Assembly: GCF_003946465.1 (NCBI RefSeq)
Contig: NZ_RHOL01000003.1
Coordinates: 1 to 64,000, forward strand
Origin: Lacticaseibacillus hegangensis
GTDB lineage: Bacteria > Bacillota > Bacilli > Lactobacillales > Lactobacillaceae
Reading direction: 5' to 3'
DNA length: 64,000 bases
Shown in pieces: positions 10,369-17,411 of the stretch. Numbering within the stretch: the stretch's first letter is position 1; the number at the start of each line of letters is the position of its first letter. Made by a program: the position numbers and the translations under genes. The notes under the pieces were generated by a model, which had not been told where the DNA came from, did not search any database, and saw only the letters and a list, made by a program, of their open reading frames with translations.

Positions 10369-10812
10369 TCACTGATTATCCAACTGTGCAATGCGGTGAA
10401 GCACGGCCAAAAGGTCCTGCTGGCTCACCCGGCCGTTTGCTGCGGCCAAGCACTGACTAAGCGCCTTTTCCTCCGCATCCAACGCGGCTTTGACTTGCGG
10501 ATACAAGTCCTCACCCGCCTTGGTAAGCCAAAGCTCGAACCTTCGGCCATCGGTAGCAGATTGACGCTTGTCCACCAGCCCCAGAGTAACCAACCGGGTG
10601 ATTTCCCGGTTAACATTGCTTTGGTGGCGGCTGTCCGCCCGCACCAACTGATCCTGCGTCACGCCTGGATCATCATGCAGCTTCAGCACAAAAAAGTACT
10701 GGCTGCTGTTTACCCCCAGCGGTTTCAGGCGCCGGTCAAGCACGCGCAGCGCATTGTTCGATGCGGTGTGAAGCTGCTTGATGATGGTCTGATCATTTTT
10801 GTCTGGAATCAT
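10369..10812 (-). CDS. MarR-family transcriptional regulator
   Basis: 147 residues, the usual MarR length. The start chosen is the ATG at 10812 (MIPDKNDQTII), preceded by AGGAGGG with 6 nt spacing; a longer frame upstream overlaps the preceding gene and is not needed. A winged-helix region contains GVTQDQLVRADSRHQSNVNREI, shortened here to its core DQLVRADSRHQSNVN, and the wing KRQSATDGRRFELWLT. MarR proteins are usually ligand-released repressors of aromatic- or stress-response genes. Ten bp separates it from the reductase gene upstream in the operon. It is the best local candidate to bind the TATGC-N4-GCATA sites, though this is inference. Confidence 0.88.
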   Translation of the reverse strand: MIPDKNDQTIIKQLHTASNNALRVLDRRLKPLGVNSSQYFFVLKLHDDPGVTQDQLVRADSRHQSNVNREITRLVTLGLVDKRQSATDGRRFELWLTKAGEDLYPQVKAALDAEEKALSQCLAAANGRVSQQDLLAVLHRIAQLDNQ

Positions 10813-10822
10813 GATGTCCCTC

Positions 10823-11461
10823 CTAGGCATCGACAACCGAAAACTGAGTCCGTGTATGCTTGGGTTGCGCGCTTTCGTCAAGCAAGGCCGCGGCAAAGGT
10901 AGCCACCGATACCTCATTTTTCCCGGCGGCACTGTTGATAATGTGGCTGCCACCCACGCGATAGGTCGTTTTCGGCCCATCGGTGAAATCAGTGGATGGT
11001 GTAATTGCCGTCCAGTTCACGTCATCGACTAACTGCAAAAATTCAAATTCCCGGTTTTGCTCAATCATCCCTGCGAGCCAAGGTTCGCCGGCAAAGCGCT
11101 TCATCGTGTCGGTGAGCAGTGTGCTGCCATCTGGCTTGAGCAGCGTTGAGGCGCCAATCACAAAGAATAACTGAGTCGCTTGATCCTCACGGAAAAAGCT
11201 TATCAGGCCGGTGGCTAAATCAACGTGTTCATACGGCTTGGCGGAAGCAAACGCGTCAACAATAATATCAAAATCTGATAAGTCGGCCTGCGTCAGTGCC
11301 ATGGCGTCTTTGGCCAGAATCGCAGCCTGGTCGCCGAACAGCTTTTTTGCTTTTTCTGCACTGCGCACGATGGCTGTGGCCTGCAGACCACGGTCAAGCG
11401 CTTCCTTCATGATTGCCTGGCCGACGTGACCCGTCGCACCAATAATACCAATTTTTGTCAT
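10823..11461 (-). CDS. NAD(P)-binding Rossmann-fold reductase (NmrA/SDR-atypical type)
   Basis: 212 residues. The N-terminus MTKIGIIGATGHVGQAIMKEA contains GATGHVG, the GxxGxxG dinucleotide site of atypical SDRs such as YwnB-like or NmrA-like NAD(P)H reductases. LFFVIGASTLLKPDG lies near residue 105 and WTAITPSTDFTDGP near 150, both typical of this group. The active-site Tyr-Lys pair of classical SDRs is not evident. A substrate cannot be named. It sits between the amidohydrolase (27 bp) and MarR (10 bp) genes, suggesting one transcript. Confidence 0.85.
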   Translation of the reverse strand: MTKIGIIGATGHVGQAIMKEALDRGLQATAIVRSAEKAKKLFGDQAAILAKDAMALTQADLSDFDIIVDAFASAKPYEHVDLATGLISFFREDQATQLFFVIGASTLLKPDGSTLLTDTMKRFAGEPWLAGMIEQNREFEFLQLVDDVNWTAITPSTDFTDGPKTTYRVGGSHIINSAAGKNEVSVATFAAALLDESAQPKHTRTQFSVVDA

Positions 11462-11488
11462 ATGGTTTCTCCTTTTTATCGGGTGAGA

Positions 11489-12463
11489 TTAGTTTAAGTT
11501 AAACACTGTTTCGGCGGTGCCGTGGGCAATTGCTTCACGCTGGGCAGCCGTAATGTCCGCCTGTTCAAGAAATTGACGCGTTTCATTTCCGGATTGAACA
11601 TAAGGAAAGTCTTCGGACCACATGACGTGATCGGCGCCCATTTCAGTCAGCACCAGCTGCATCTGCGGCGCGGTGAACATGCCGGATGGTGACAGGTAAA
11701 CCTGGCGCTTGTAGTAATCCGAGAACTTCAGCGGCAGATCAGTGATAATTGGGCTGAAGCCATCGATCCGTTCTAGGAACATTGGGACAAATTCGCCCCA
11801 GTGACCGGAGGCAATCTTGAAGTGCGGGTATTTCTCCATGATGCCGGACGTGATGATCCTAAGCATCTGAATGCCCTGCTCCATGTGCCAGCCCCACATG
11901 GCCCCGGCCATCATCGTGGCGCCTAATGCGTTGTATGCCTTGCTGTCGTACAGCATCGCCTTTTGATCGTTCGTGATGACGCCTGGATGTAGATAAAGTG
12001 TGGTGCCTAGCTGGTCAGCGGCAGCGAAGATCGGCTCAAAGCGGGGATCATCCAAGAACTGACCATTGATGCTGCCAGAAATGATGCCACCCTTCATGCC
12101 CAGCTTGGTCACGGCGTATTCGAGTTCTTTGGCGGCCTCATCTGGCGTGTTGGCTGGCAGGGTGGCCAAACCGGCAAACCGGTCTGGGTACTGACTAATG
12201 TTTGCTGCCAGGGTCTCGTTTTGGGCGTGAGCGCCGTCAACCGCGTACTGGTCAGGCAGGACTTGCGGGGAATTGCCAGCATCCGAGATCACCTGCATGT
12301 CGATTCCGTTCTTATCCATGTACGCGACCTTGTTGCTGAAATCCACAAGGTCCGGACGCAGTTGGTCCTGACGCGGATTGTTGTTTTTCACTTCTGAGTA
12401 TTGGTTAAATTCCTTGATGTTCCGATCTGTGTCGTAATGCTCTTCAACGGTAATAAGTTTCAT
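11489..12463 (-). CDS. Amidohydrolase of the ACMSD / dihydroxybenzoate decarboxylase family
   Basis: 324 residues, normal for the family. The N-terminus MKLITVEEHY carries the E-x-H-type metal ligands (Glu7/8, His9). LYLHPGV near residue 180 and SGHWGEFVPMFLERID near 230 give further ligands or catalytic residues. MWSEDFPY near 285 carries the metal-binding Asp. These features match nonoxidative decarboxylases of hydroxybenzoates (gamma-resorcylate and 2,3-dihydroxybenzoate types). The actual substrate is unknown. GGAGGG lies 8 nt before the ATG. Two operators of the 14-bp family lie upstream, at 31 and 150 bp. With MarR and the reductases this suggests an inducible response to an aromatic acid. 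Confidence 0.85.
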   Translation of the reverse strand: MKLITVEEHYDTDRNIKEFNQYSEVKNNNPRQDQLRPDLVDFSNKVAYMDKNGIDMQVISDAGNSPQVLPDQYAVDGAHAQNETLAANISQYPDRFAGLATLPANTPDEAAKELEYAVTKLGMKGGIISGSINGQFLDDPRFEPIFAAADQLGTTLYLHPGVITNDQKAMLYDSKAYNALGATMMAGAMWGWHMEQGIQMLRIITSGIMEKYPHFKIASGHWGEFVPMFLERIDGFSPIITDLPLKFSDYYKRQVYLSPSGMFTAPQMQLVLTEMGADHVMWSEDFPYVQSGNETRQFLEQADITAAQREAIAHGTAETVFNLN

Positions 12464-12493
12464 CGTAAACCCTCCAAAAATTCGTTTGATTTA

Positions 12494-12507
12494 TATGCGT
12501 GTGCATA
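12494..12507. promoter_or_regulatory. Operator copy 1 (TATGCGTGTGCATA)
   Basis: An imperfect palindrome followed by GTGTT, 31 bp before the amidohydrolase start. Unlike the other two copies, it has no -10 box at the same offset, so it may be an auxiliary or roadblock site. Confidence 0.6.
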
Positions 12508-12612
12508 GTGTTGGCCAAAAAATTTGGTCGGAAGAGACCCGGCCTTATCGTCTTGACAATTTGCTTACCAAAAGTAGCTAATTTTTAACGCAAACTGAGT
12601 ATAGCACATTTG

Positions 12613-12626
12613 TATGCATGCGCATA
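12613..12626. promoter_or_regulatory. Operator copy 2 (TATGCATGCGCATA) over an amidohydrolase promoter
   Basis: It is followed by GTGTTTT as in the other copies. On the minus strand a TATACT -10 lies at 12598-12603, with the operator centred 16.5 bp upstream. The operator therefore covers the spacer and -35 region, as expected for a repressor. The 318-bp gap 12464-12781 holds these sites and no convincing gene. Confidence 0.65.
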
Positions 12627-12781
12627 GTGTTTTCCCAAAATTAATTTCAAGCGCCTTCTCACCAGCTTTTATGGCATCATGGCGAGTTAGGAATGGCCTT
12701 GCGCCGAAATCAAAACATCCACTGTCAGTGACGTACCAGTCGCTAGCAAAGAGGAAATTTACTTGACACAATTGGTTTGAA

Positions 12782-13657
12782 CTACTTGGTTAAACCCACA
12801 GCCTTCATGCTGAAATCCCAAAGCTCATCTTGGATCTGCTGATCATAAGTCATTTTCGACGAGCGAATCGGCTTGTCACTGCTGCGGTCAAAATACCTTG
12901 CCGGACCCTTGGCGAACTTGTCATCCACCATCAAATTCTTGATCATCGTGGCCGAGTCCTTCGCGGTACTGAGTAAATCTGCTACCTGTACCATCATTTC
13001 CGGCGTGAAGCGCGATTTGTTTTTGGACAGCCCAGTTTCGACCATAAGCCCAGGATTAACAGTGTTCACGACGATCGACTTGCCAGCTGCCGTCAGCCGC
13101 CGATCCAATTTATAGGTGAACAGAATCGCGCAAAGCTTGGAATAAACATAGCTGCGCTGATCCACCATGGCGTCGCGGCCAGGATATGCGATTGCCTCAA
13201 CCCCTGGCCAGGCCACACCCCGAAGCGGCGTGTCATGCCGCTCGCTGCTGACCGTCACAATGCGGCTGTCGTCATGCATCAGCGGCAGCAGCAGCTGTGT
13301 TAGCAAAAAGTGGCCAAGGTAATTGGTCTCAAAAATATTGTTGAACCCATCAGCGGTCACCGTTGCGGTCCGCCCAGCGATGCCGGCGTTGCAAACCAGC
13401 CCGTAAAGCGGCTCGTCAAGCGCCTTGAAGGCAGCAACAAAATCCCGCACTTTAGCCAGCGAGGAGGTGTCCAACTCAAGACACGTCAAGTTGGCGTCTG
13501 GTACCGCCTTAAGAATTTCGTCGCGCGCCGCGCTTGCTTTCGTCATATTGCGGCAGGCCATGATCAGGTGGTAGTCCCTTCCCTGGTCAGCAATCTGTTT
13601 TGTCGTCTCAAACCCCAAGCCGGAGTTTGCGCCCGTAATAATAATTGTTTTTGTCAT
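12782..13657 (-). CDS. Short-chain dehydrogenase/reductase
   Basis: 291 residues. TGANSGLG near residue 8 is the NAD(P)H-binding turn, and NAG appears as VCNAGIAG near 90. VTVSSERH near 135 supplies the catalytic Ser region, and YVYSK near 170 the Tyr-x-x-x-Lys pair. The long C-terminus resembles the retinol-dehydrogenase and protochlorophyllide-reductase-like subgroup, acting on unknown carbonyls. It has its own promoter with an operator identical in layout to that of the amidohydrolase, 157 bp upstream, so it is likely a member of the same regulon. Confidence 0.88.
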   Translation of the reverse strand: MTKTIIITGANSGLGFETTKQIADQGRDYHLIMACRNMTKASAARDEILKAVPDANLTCLELDTSSLAKVRDFVAAFKALDEPLYGLVCNAGIAGRTATVTADGFNNIFETNYLGHFLLTQLLLPLMHDDSRIVTVSSERHDTPLRGVAWPGVEAIAYPGRDAMVDQRSYVYSKLCAILFTYKLDRRLTAAGKSIVVNTVNPGLMVETGLSKNKSRFTPEMMVQVADLLSTAKDSATMIKNLMVDDKFAKGPARYFDRSSDKPIRSSKMTYDQQIQDELWDFSMKAVGLTK

Positions 13658-13813
13658 CTGTCTGTCTCCTTGGTGGTCAGCTTCAAACAGCTGCTAACCT
13701 TTTTGCACTGGTTTAAACGTAATTTTCTGCTCAGACTTCATTTGCACTTGGCCTCATGAATGAATCGAGGAACCAGTGCAAACTGGTAAGCAAAAAATAG
13801 TGTACCACGTTTA

Positions 13814-13827
13814 TATGCACGTGCATA
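13814..13827. promoter_or_regulatory. Operator copy 3 (perfect palindrome TATGCACGTGCATA) over the SDR promoter
   Basis: A perfect 14-bp palindrome followed by GTGTTTT. On the minus strand TACACT at 13799-13804 is the candidate -10, again 16.5 bp from the operator centre, the same geometry as copy 2. Confidence 0.7.
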
Positions 13828-13848
13828 GTGTTTTAATTTTTGTTATCA

Positions 13849-13888
13849 AAAAGCCTCGAACTCCAGTCGGTCATAGAGTTCGAAGCTT
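13849..13888 (-). terminator. Terminator of the PTS operon
   Basis: The minus strand reads aagcttcgaactc, a 12-nt loop, gagttcgaggctt, then TTTT, just past the IID stop codon. Confidence 0.75.
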
Positions 13889-13916
13889 TGCGAGACGATG
13901 TTGACGGCATCATTGG

Positions 13917-14738
13917 TTATTTTAAGATACCGGTGAGTGACAGCACGATGGCCGCCACGATAATCAGGCCCATCAGCCGCACCGGCTTTTGGCCTTTGCG
14001 CAGAAGATAAAACAGGCCGAGGAATAGCAGCACCGGCAGCAGATCCGGCACAATACTGTTAAGAATCGACTGCAGATTGATTTTAACCTGCCCCACCGCA
14101 AATTTCAGCGGTGTGCCCACTGTGATGGTAGTCGGGATCAGGGCGCCGAGCACCATCATCCCAAGCGCACCAAGCGAATCCGTGACGCGCGCGATTTTCC
14201 CGCCTTTGAGCAGACCGGTAACGCTGGCCTGACCCAGGTGATAGCCCGAGTAGAAGCAGATGTGGCCAACAATCAGCGCGTAGGCACAAAACAGGACAAC
14301 GAATAAGATTGGCCCGAGCGCACTGCCGTTTTTAGCCATGTCAATGCCGATCCCCAGCAGAATGACCTTGACCAGTGACTGCGTGATGGTGTCGCCAATG
14401 CCGGCAACTGGCCCCATCAGCGCTGCCTTGAGGTTGTTGATCATATCCCCACTGAGTGAATCGTCATTCGCCTTTTTCTCCTCCAGCGAGGCCACGATGC
14501 CGGCAATCATCGAGCCGAATGTGTTCTCGGTGTTGTAATACGTCAGCTCGCGAGTCAGCCCCTCGGCCAACTTGTCCTTGTCGTCTGGGTACAGGTCTTC
14601 GAGCACATAAGACATCGCGTGGGCAAATCCGAGCCCCATCATCCGCTCGTAGTTGTAGCAAATCTGGCCCCATGACTGCCATGCAAACCAAGTCTTCCGC
14701 AGGGTTTTCTTGCTAAGCTTTTTTGGCGTCTGTTCCAT
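13917..14738 (-). CDS. PTS mannose/fructose/sorbose family, membrane component IID
   Basis: 273 residues from the ATG at 14738 (MEQTPKKLSKKTLRKTW), which has AGGAGG 8 nt upstream. A longer frame to 14804 starts inside IIC and is rejected. FAWQSWGQICYNYERMMGLGF is the conserved IID start region and GPVAGIGDTITQ near 130-142 is the family signature. Hydrophobic helices lie near 145-190 and 240-272. With IIC it forms the sugar channel that the IIB phosphocysteine/phosphohistidine cascade serves. It overlaps IIC by 26 bp, implying translational coupling. The sugar cannot be read from the sequence. Confidence 0.93.
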   Translation of the reverse strand: MEQTPKKLSKKTLRKTWFAWQSWGQICYNYERMMGLGFAHAMSYVLEDLYPDDKDKLAEGLTRELTYYNTENTFGSMIAGIVASLEEKKANDDSLSGDMINNLKAALMGPVAGIGDTITQSLVKVILLGIGIDMAKNGSALGPILFVVLFCAYALIVGHICFYSGYHLGQASVTGLLKGGKIARVTDSLGALGMMVLGALIPTTITVGTPLKFAVGQVKINLQSILNSIVPDLLPVLLFLGLFYLLRKGQKPVRLMGLIIVAAIVLSLTGILK

Positions 14739-15489
14739 CACGATGACCTCCTTGTGGCATGTAGTAATAGTGCAGCAGCGCGAGTCCCGTCCCGATAATG
14801 GCAATGGCCATCACGTCGAGTTTCAAGTACGCCGCCAGGGCGAACCCGATCAAGATGAACGGAATCGTCGACTTCTTGGCCAACACCTGCATCAGCATTG
14901 CGAGTCCCAGCGCCGGCATCATTTTACCGATCAACATCAAAATATTGGTGATCTGAACCGGCAGTGCCGCCATGAAGGCTGCAAAGTAGTGACCACCAAA
15001 ATACACGCACAGAAACGCCGGAATAAAGTAGGTGATGAACGGCACGATTTGTGACGCGAACAGGTTCATCCGCCGCACGCCGCGCACATCCCCGGCCGCC
15101 GCATAAGTGTCAGCGCGGTGGACCCAGATCGGATTCAGCGCCATTTTCGCATTCTGACACAGCACCCCGAGCAGCCCCAGCGGCGTGGCAATCGCCAGCC
15201 CCGTCGCGGCCGAACTGCCTGATAGCATCGTCATCGCGACGCCAAGGTAACCCGCGATGGCCATTTCATTCGGCAGCGTGCCGCCGACGGCAAGCAGCCC
15301 AATGTACGCCATTTGAATCGTTGCGCCAACTTGCAGGCCGTATGTCAGCTGGCCGAGCAGCAGCCCGTCGATCAGACCGGCGACGAGCGGCGCGCCGAAG
15401 TAAAACGCCCAGCGGGACCACATCGGCAGCGCCGAACTGGTCAACCAGCACAAAGCTGCAATGATGATCGCAATGAAGAAGGTGTTCAT
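14713..15489 (-). CDS. PTS mannose/fructose/sorbose family, membrane component IIC
   Basis: 258 residues, normal for IIC. It is strongly hydrophobic throughout. LVAGLIDGLLLGQLTYGLQVGA (core GLLLGQLTYGLQVGA near 40-55) and GGTLPNEMAIAGYLGVAM near 70 are typical of the sorbose-type IIC family. It overlaps the IIB stop by 4 bp and IID by 26 bp, so the three genes form one tightly packed operon. The protein translocates and, with IIB, phosphorylates an unidentified hexose or related sugar. Confidence 0.93.
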   Translation of the reverse strand: MNTFFIAIIIAALCWLTSSALPMWSRWAFYFGAPLVAGLIDGLLLGQLTYGLQVGATIQMAYIGLLAVGGTLPNEMAIAGYLGVAMTMLSGSSAATGLAIATPLGLLGVLCQNAKMALNPIWVHRADTYAAAGDVRGVRRMNLFASQIVPFITYFIPAFLCVYFGGHYFAAFMAALPVQITNILMLIGKMMPALGLAMLMQVLAKKSTIPFILIGFALAAYLKLDVMAIAIIGTGLALLHYYYMPQGGHRDGTDAKKA

Positions 15490-15959
15490 GCGCTCACCTC
15501 CTGTTGATAGGCCACGCGCCGGTCACTGGGAAGCATCTGCAAATAAACATCGGTGCCCAGTTGTTGCAATTCGTGCATGGCGCTGCGTTCAGCGGCATTG
15601 GCAAAAACGCGACGAGTCAGCGGCGTGCGGTCCGGCGCACTGCCCATGTTGCCAATGTTGAGGCTGGTCAGTGCTGCGCCGGCCTTGACCAGTGCAACCG
15701 CCGCAACCGGCGTTTTAAACAGGACGAAGAAGTCCGGCTGGCTGGCGTCCTGAAGCATTTTAGCCGCCTGAGCCACCGGCTGAATGTCGATAGTAATATC
15801 AGCCGGCGCCGACATTGCGAGAACCGATGACGTGAACTCATCTGCCGCCAAGGTGTCGTCGATAATTAAGATATGTGAAACCGGGTGCTGCTTGATCCAG
15901 CTGGTCATGATCTGTCCGTGGACCAGCCGTTCATCTACGCGTGCGAACTTGATTGCCAT
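15486..15959 (-). CDS. PTS mannose/fructose/sorbose family, component IIB
   Basis: 157 residues from the ATG at 15959 (MAIKFARVDERLVHGQI), which has GGAGG 7 nt upstream. A longer reading to 16013 enters the leader terminator and is rejected. His14 in RLVHGQ is the phosphorylated residue of this family. It is the first gene after the T-box leader; no IIA gene (soluble or fused) is present in the operon or elsewhere in the window, so phosphate must come from a IIA encoded elsewhere. No regulator of the LevR or LicR type is adjacent. Confidence 0.93.
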   Translation of the reverse strand: MAIKFARVDERLVHGQIMTSWIKQHPVSHILIIDDTLAADEFTSSVLAMSAPADITIDIQPVAQAAKMLQDASQPDFFVLFKTPVAAVALVKAGAALTSLNIGNMGSAPDRTPLTRRVFANAAERSAMHELQQLGTDVYLQMLPSDRRVAYQQEVSA

Positions 15960-15986
15960 AAAGTAGCCTCCATTGAACCGGATACA

Positions 15987-16378
15987 CAAAAAATCCGCCC
16001 ATAAACAGCTCATTACTGTTTAAGGACGGATTATTCCGCGGTGCCACCTTAATTGGATGGGTACAACAAACACGTGCCTCATCCCGCTTAGCGAAGGGCT
16101 AACACCCTTCCGACAACTGACGTATGCCTCACGTACAGGCTGACTTGACGGCGAGCTGCGGTGCCGCAACGGACTTACGTCTAACCATCACTGCTTGCGT
16201 GCGTTGCACGCTGCGCTCGTGATCGGTTAGCCGAAGTCCAAAGTGCGCGGCACCTCCGCTCTTGACTTTTGGCCTGTCCCTCAGTGGTCCATTTGACTGC
16301 TTGCGTTCGACGACATTCCCAGCTCCGGTCGCTCTCTGTGCGTGCACAACAGTTTTGATCTCCACATCAACGGTTTAT
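15987..16378 (-). promoter_or_regulatory. T-box riboswitch (predicted tRNA-Trp) before the PTS operon
   Basis: The minus strand carries the T-box AAGGTGGCACCGCGG (16036-16050), then a terminator stem aatccg...cggatt with six U (15988-16032), then the IIB ribosome binding site. Stem I shows the AGAGAG motif near 16337. The specifier loop is set by GUGG/CCAC below and ACUG/CAGU above, leaving CAAA-UGG-A on the 3' side. The Met T-box in this window has the same layout (GAAC-AUG-G), so UGG at 16289-16291 is the specifier. UGGC in the T-box pairs with a GCCA tRNA end, fitting the G73 of tRNA-Trp. Confidence 0.88.
16157..16259 (-). repeat. Very long hairpin inside the Trp T-box leader
   Basis: GGTGCCGC pairs with GCGGCACC, GGACT with AGTCC, CTAACC with GGTTAG, ATCAC with GTGAT and GCGTGC with GCACGC, nested in order over ~100 nt. 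This sits between stem I and the antiterminator, where stems II and III normally lie, and is longer than expected there. Confidence 0.7.
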
Positions 16379-16573
16379 GGACGAATTATTTTGTTAGGTA
16401 CACGGTACAACGACTGGATTAGAAAATCAACATCTAATTCTAATCTAATTTCACTTTTTGGTCATCCAGTCTCTCGTCCAGACAATTTGATCCTTCTAAA
16501 ATCCGCCAACTCCGACGTATGACCATATCACTGTCAGTCACTAATCGGACAGACCAAAACCATGTAGGTGGCA

Positions 16574-16612
16574 AAAAAACACGTGAGTGCTGTCAGCATT
16601 GATAGCATCCAC
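16574..16612 (-). terminator. Terminator of the pilin operon
   Basis: The minus strand reads ACGTG-ga-TGCT, a loop, AGCA-ct-CACGT, then seven T, 36 bp past the ancillary pilin stop. Bases 16381-16573 hold only the upstream side of the T-box and no gene is seen. Confidence 0.75.
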
Positions 16613-16647
16613 GTACTTTTTTTCCGACTCTTGCCGCAATTGCCCGA

Positions 16648-17295
16648 CTAGCGGCCTTTGCGCTGCAACTGCAGCCAGCTGGTCATTCCAAGCATCGCCA
16701 AGGCCAGCGCACCAATCATGGCCGCGAGCAACCACCCCAGCGGATGCGTCATCACCCCGCCAGTCTGCAGAATGGTTTTCGGCTTGGCCGGCATAGTGCC
16801 ATTACCAATCTCCTCGCGCGGGACCGGTTGACTAGGTTCAGGAGACGTGGTGAGCAGCCCAGACTTGGGGCTGTAGATATACGAGGTGCGCTGAGTCGAA
16901 AAGCGTAGCAGCACTGGCGCTGCCGGCTTTGTCACCCCGTTACCCGCTAATTCGGTCAAAATGTAATCAGCACCGATCACGAGCCCGTCCAGCCGGGCAA
17001 TGCCACTAGCGTCTGTCGTCAGAATGACGTTGAGTGCCGCAGCGCCTGGCAGCGCATGATAGCTCCCAGGTCTAGTCGCATCGATTTGATTGCCCGCTGC
17101 CGCCTGCACGCGCACCAGTTGATACTTTGCCCCGGCAAGCGGTTGAGTTTGTTGCGTAATGGCTGAGTTATTATCGACGCTGATCCGTTTCTCAATGGTC
17201 AAAGTGCCTGTTGCTGTCGCTGCGATTACAGGATGGGCACGACTGACGAGAATTAAGCTCAATAACGCCATCAGTATGGCAAACCATCTTTTCAT
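16648..17295 (-). CDS. Ancillary pilin / SpaA-like prealbumin-fold surface protein with atypical sorting signal
   Basis: 215 residues from the ATG at 17295, preceded by AAGGAGG. A signal peptide (MKRWFAILMALLSLILVSRA) is followed by GTLTIEKRI and a Cna-B/prealbumin-like domain with LAGAKYQLVRV and ADYILTELAGNG, where the E-box-like Glu lies. The C-terminus has ILQTGG at 175-180, a hydrophobic helix and QRKGR. ILQTG fits a sorting signal in position but lacks the LP of LPXTG. It follows the major pilin by 116 bp on the same strand. The likely role is a minor or basal pilin; a tip adhesin is not present in the island. Confidence 0.82.
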   Translation of the reverse strand: MKRWFAILMALLSLILVSRAHPVIAATATGTLTIEKRISVDNNSAITQQTQPLAGAKYQLVRVQAAAGNQIDATRPGSYHALPGAAALNVILTTDASGIARLDGLVIGADYILTELAGNGVTKPAAPVLLRFSTQRTSYIYSPKSGLLTTSPEPSQPVPREEIGNGTMPAKPKTILQTGGVMTHPLGWLLAAMIGALALAMLGMTSWLQLQRKGR

Positions 17296-17411
17296 GGGTC
17301 GTGCCTCCTTTCCTCGTGCGATACCTTTGAAAAACGCCATCATCAACGGTCCGACTCTGCCAAAAACAGGCGTAGGCCAAGGTCTACACCCATTTAAACA
17401 ATGCTCACAGG

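Noticed and set aside
12565-12771. A 68-codon minus-strand frame between the amidohydrolase and the SDR
   Set aside because: It runs through the operator and -10 box, has no ribosome binding site and resembles no family.
16157-16259. Insertion-sequence terminal inverted repeats
   Set aside because: The arms are parts of one continuous RNA hairpin within a riboswitch leader, and there is no transposase or target duplication.
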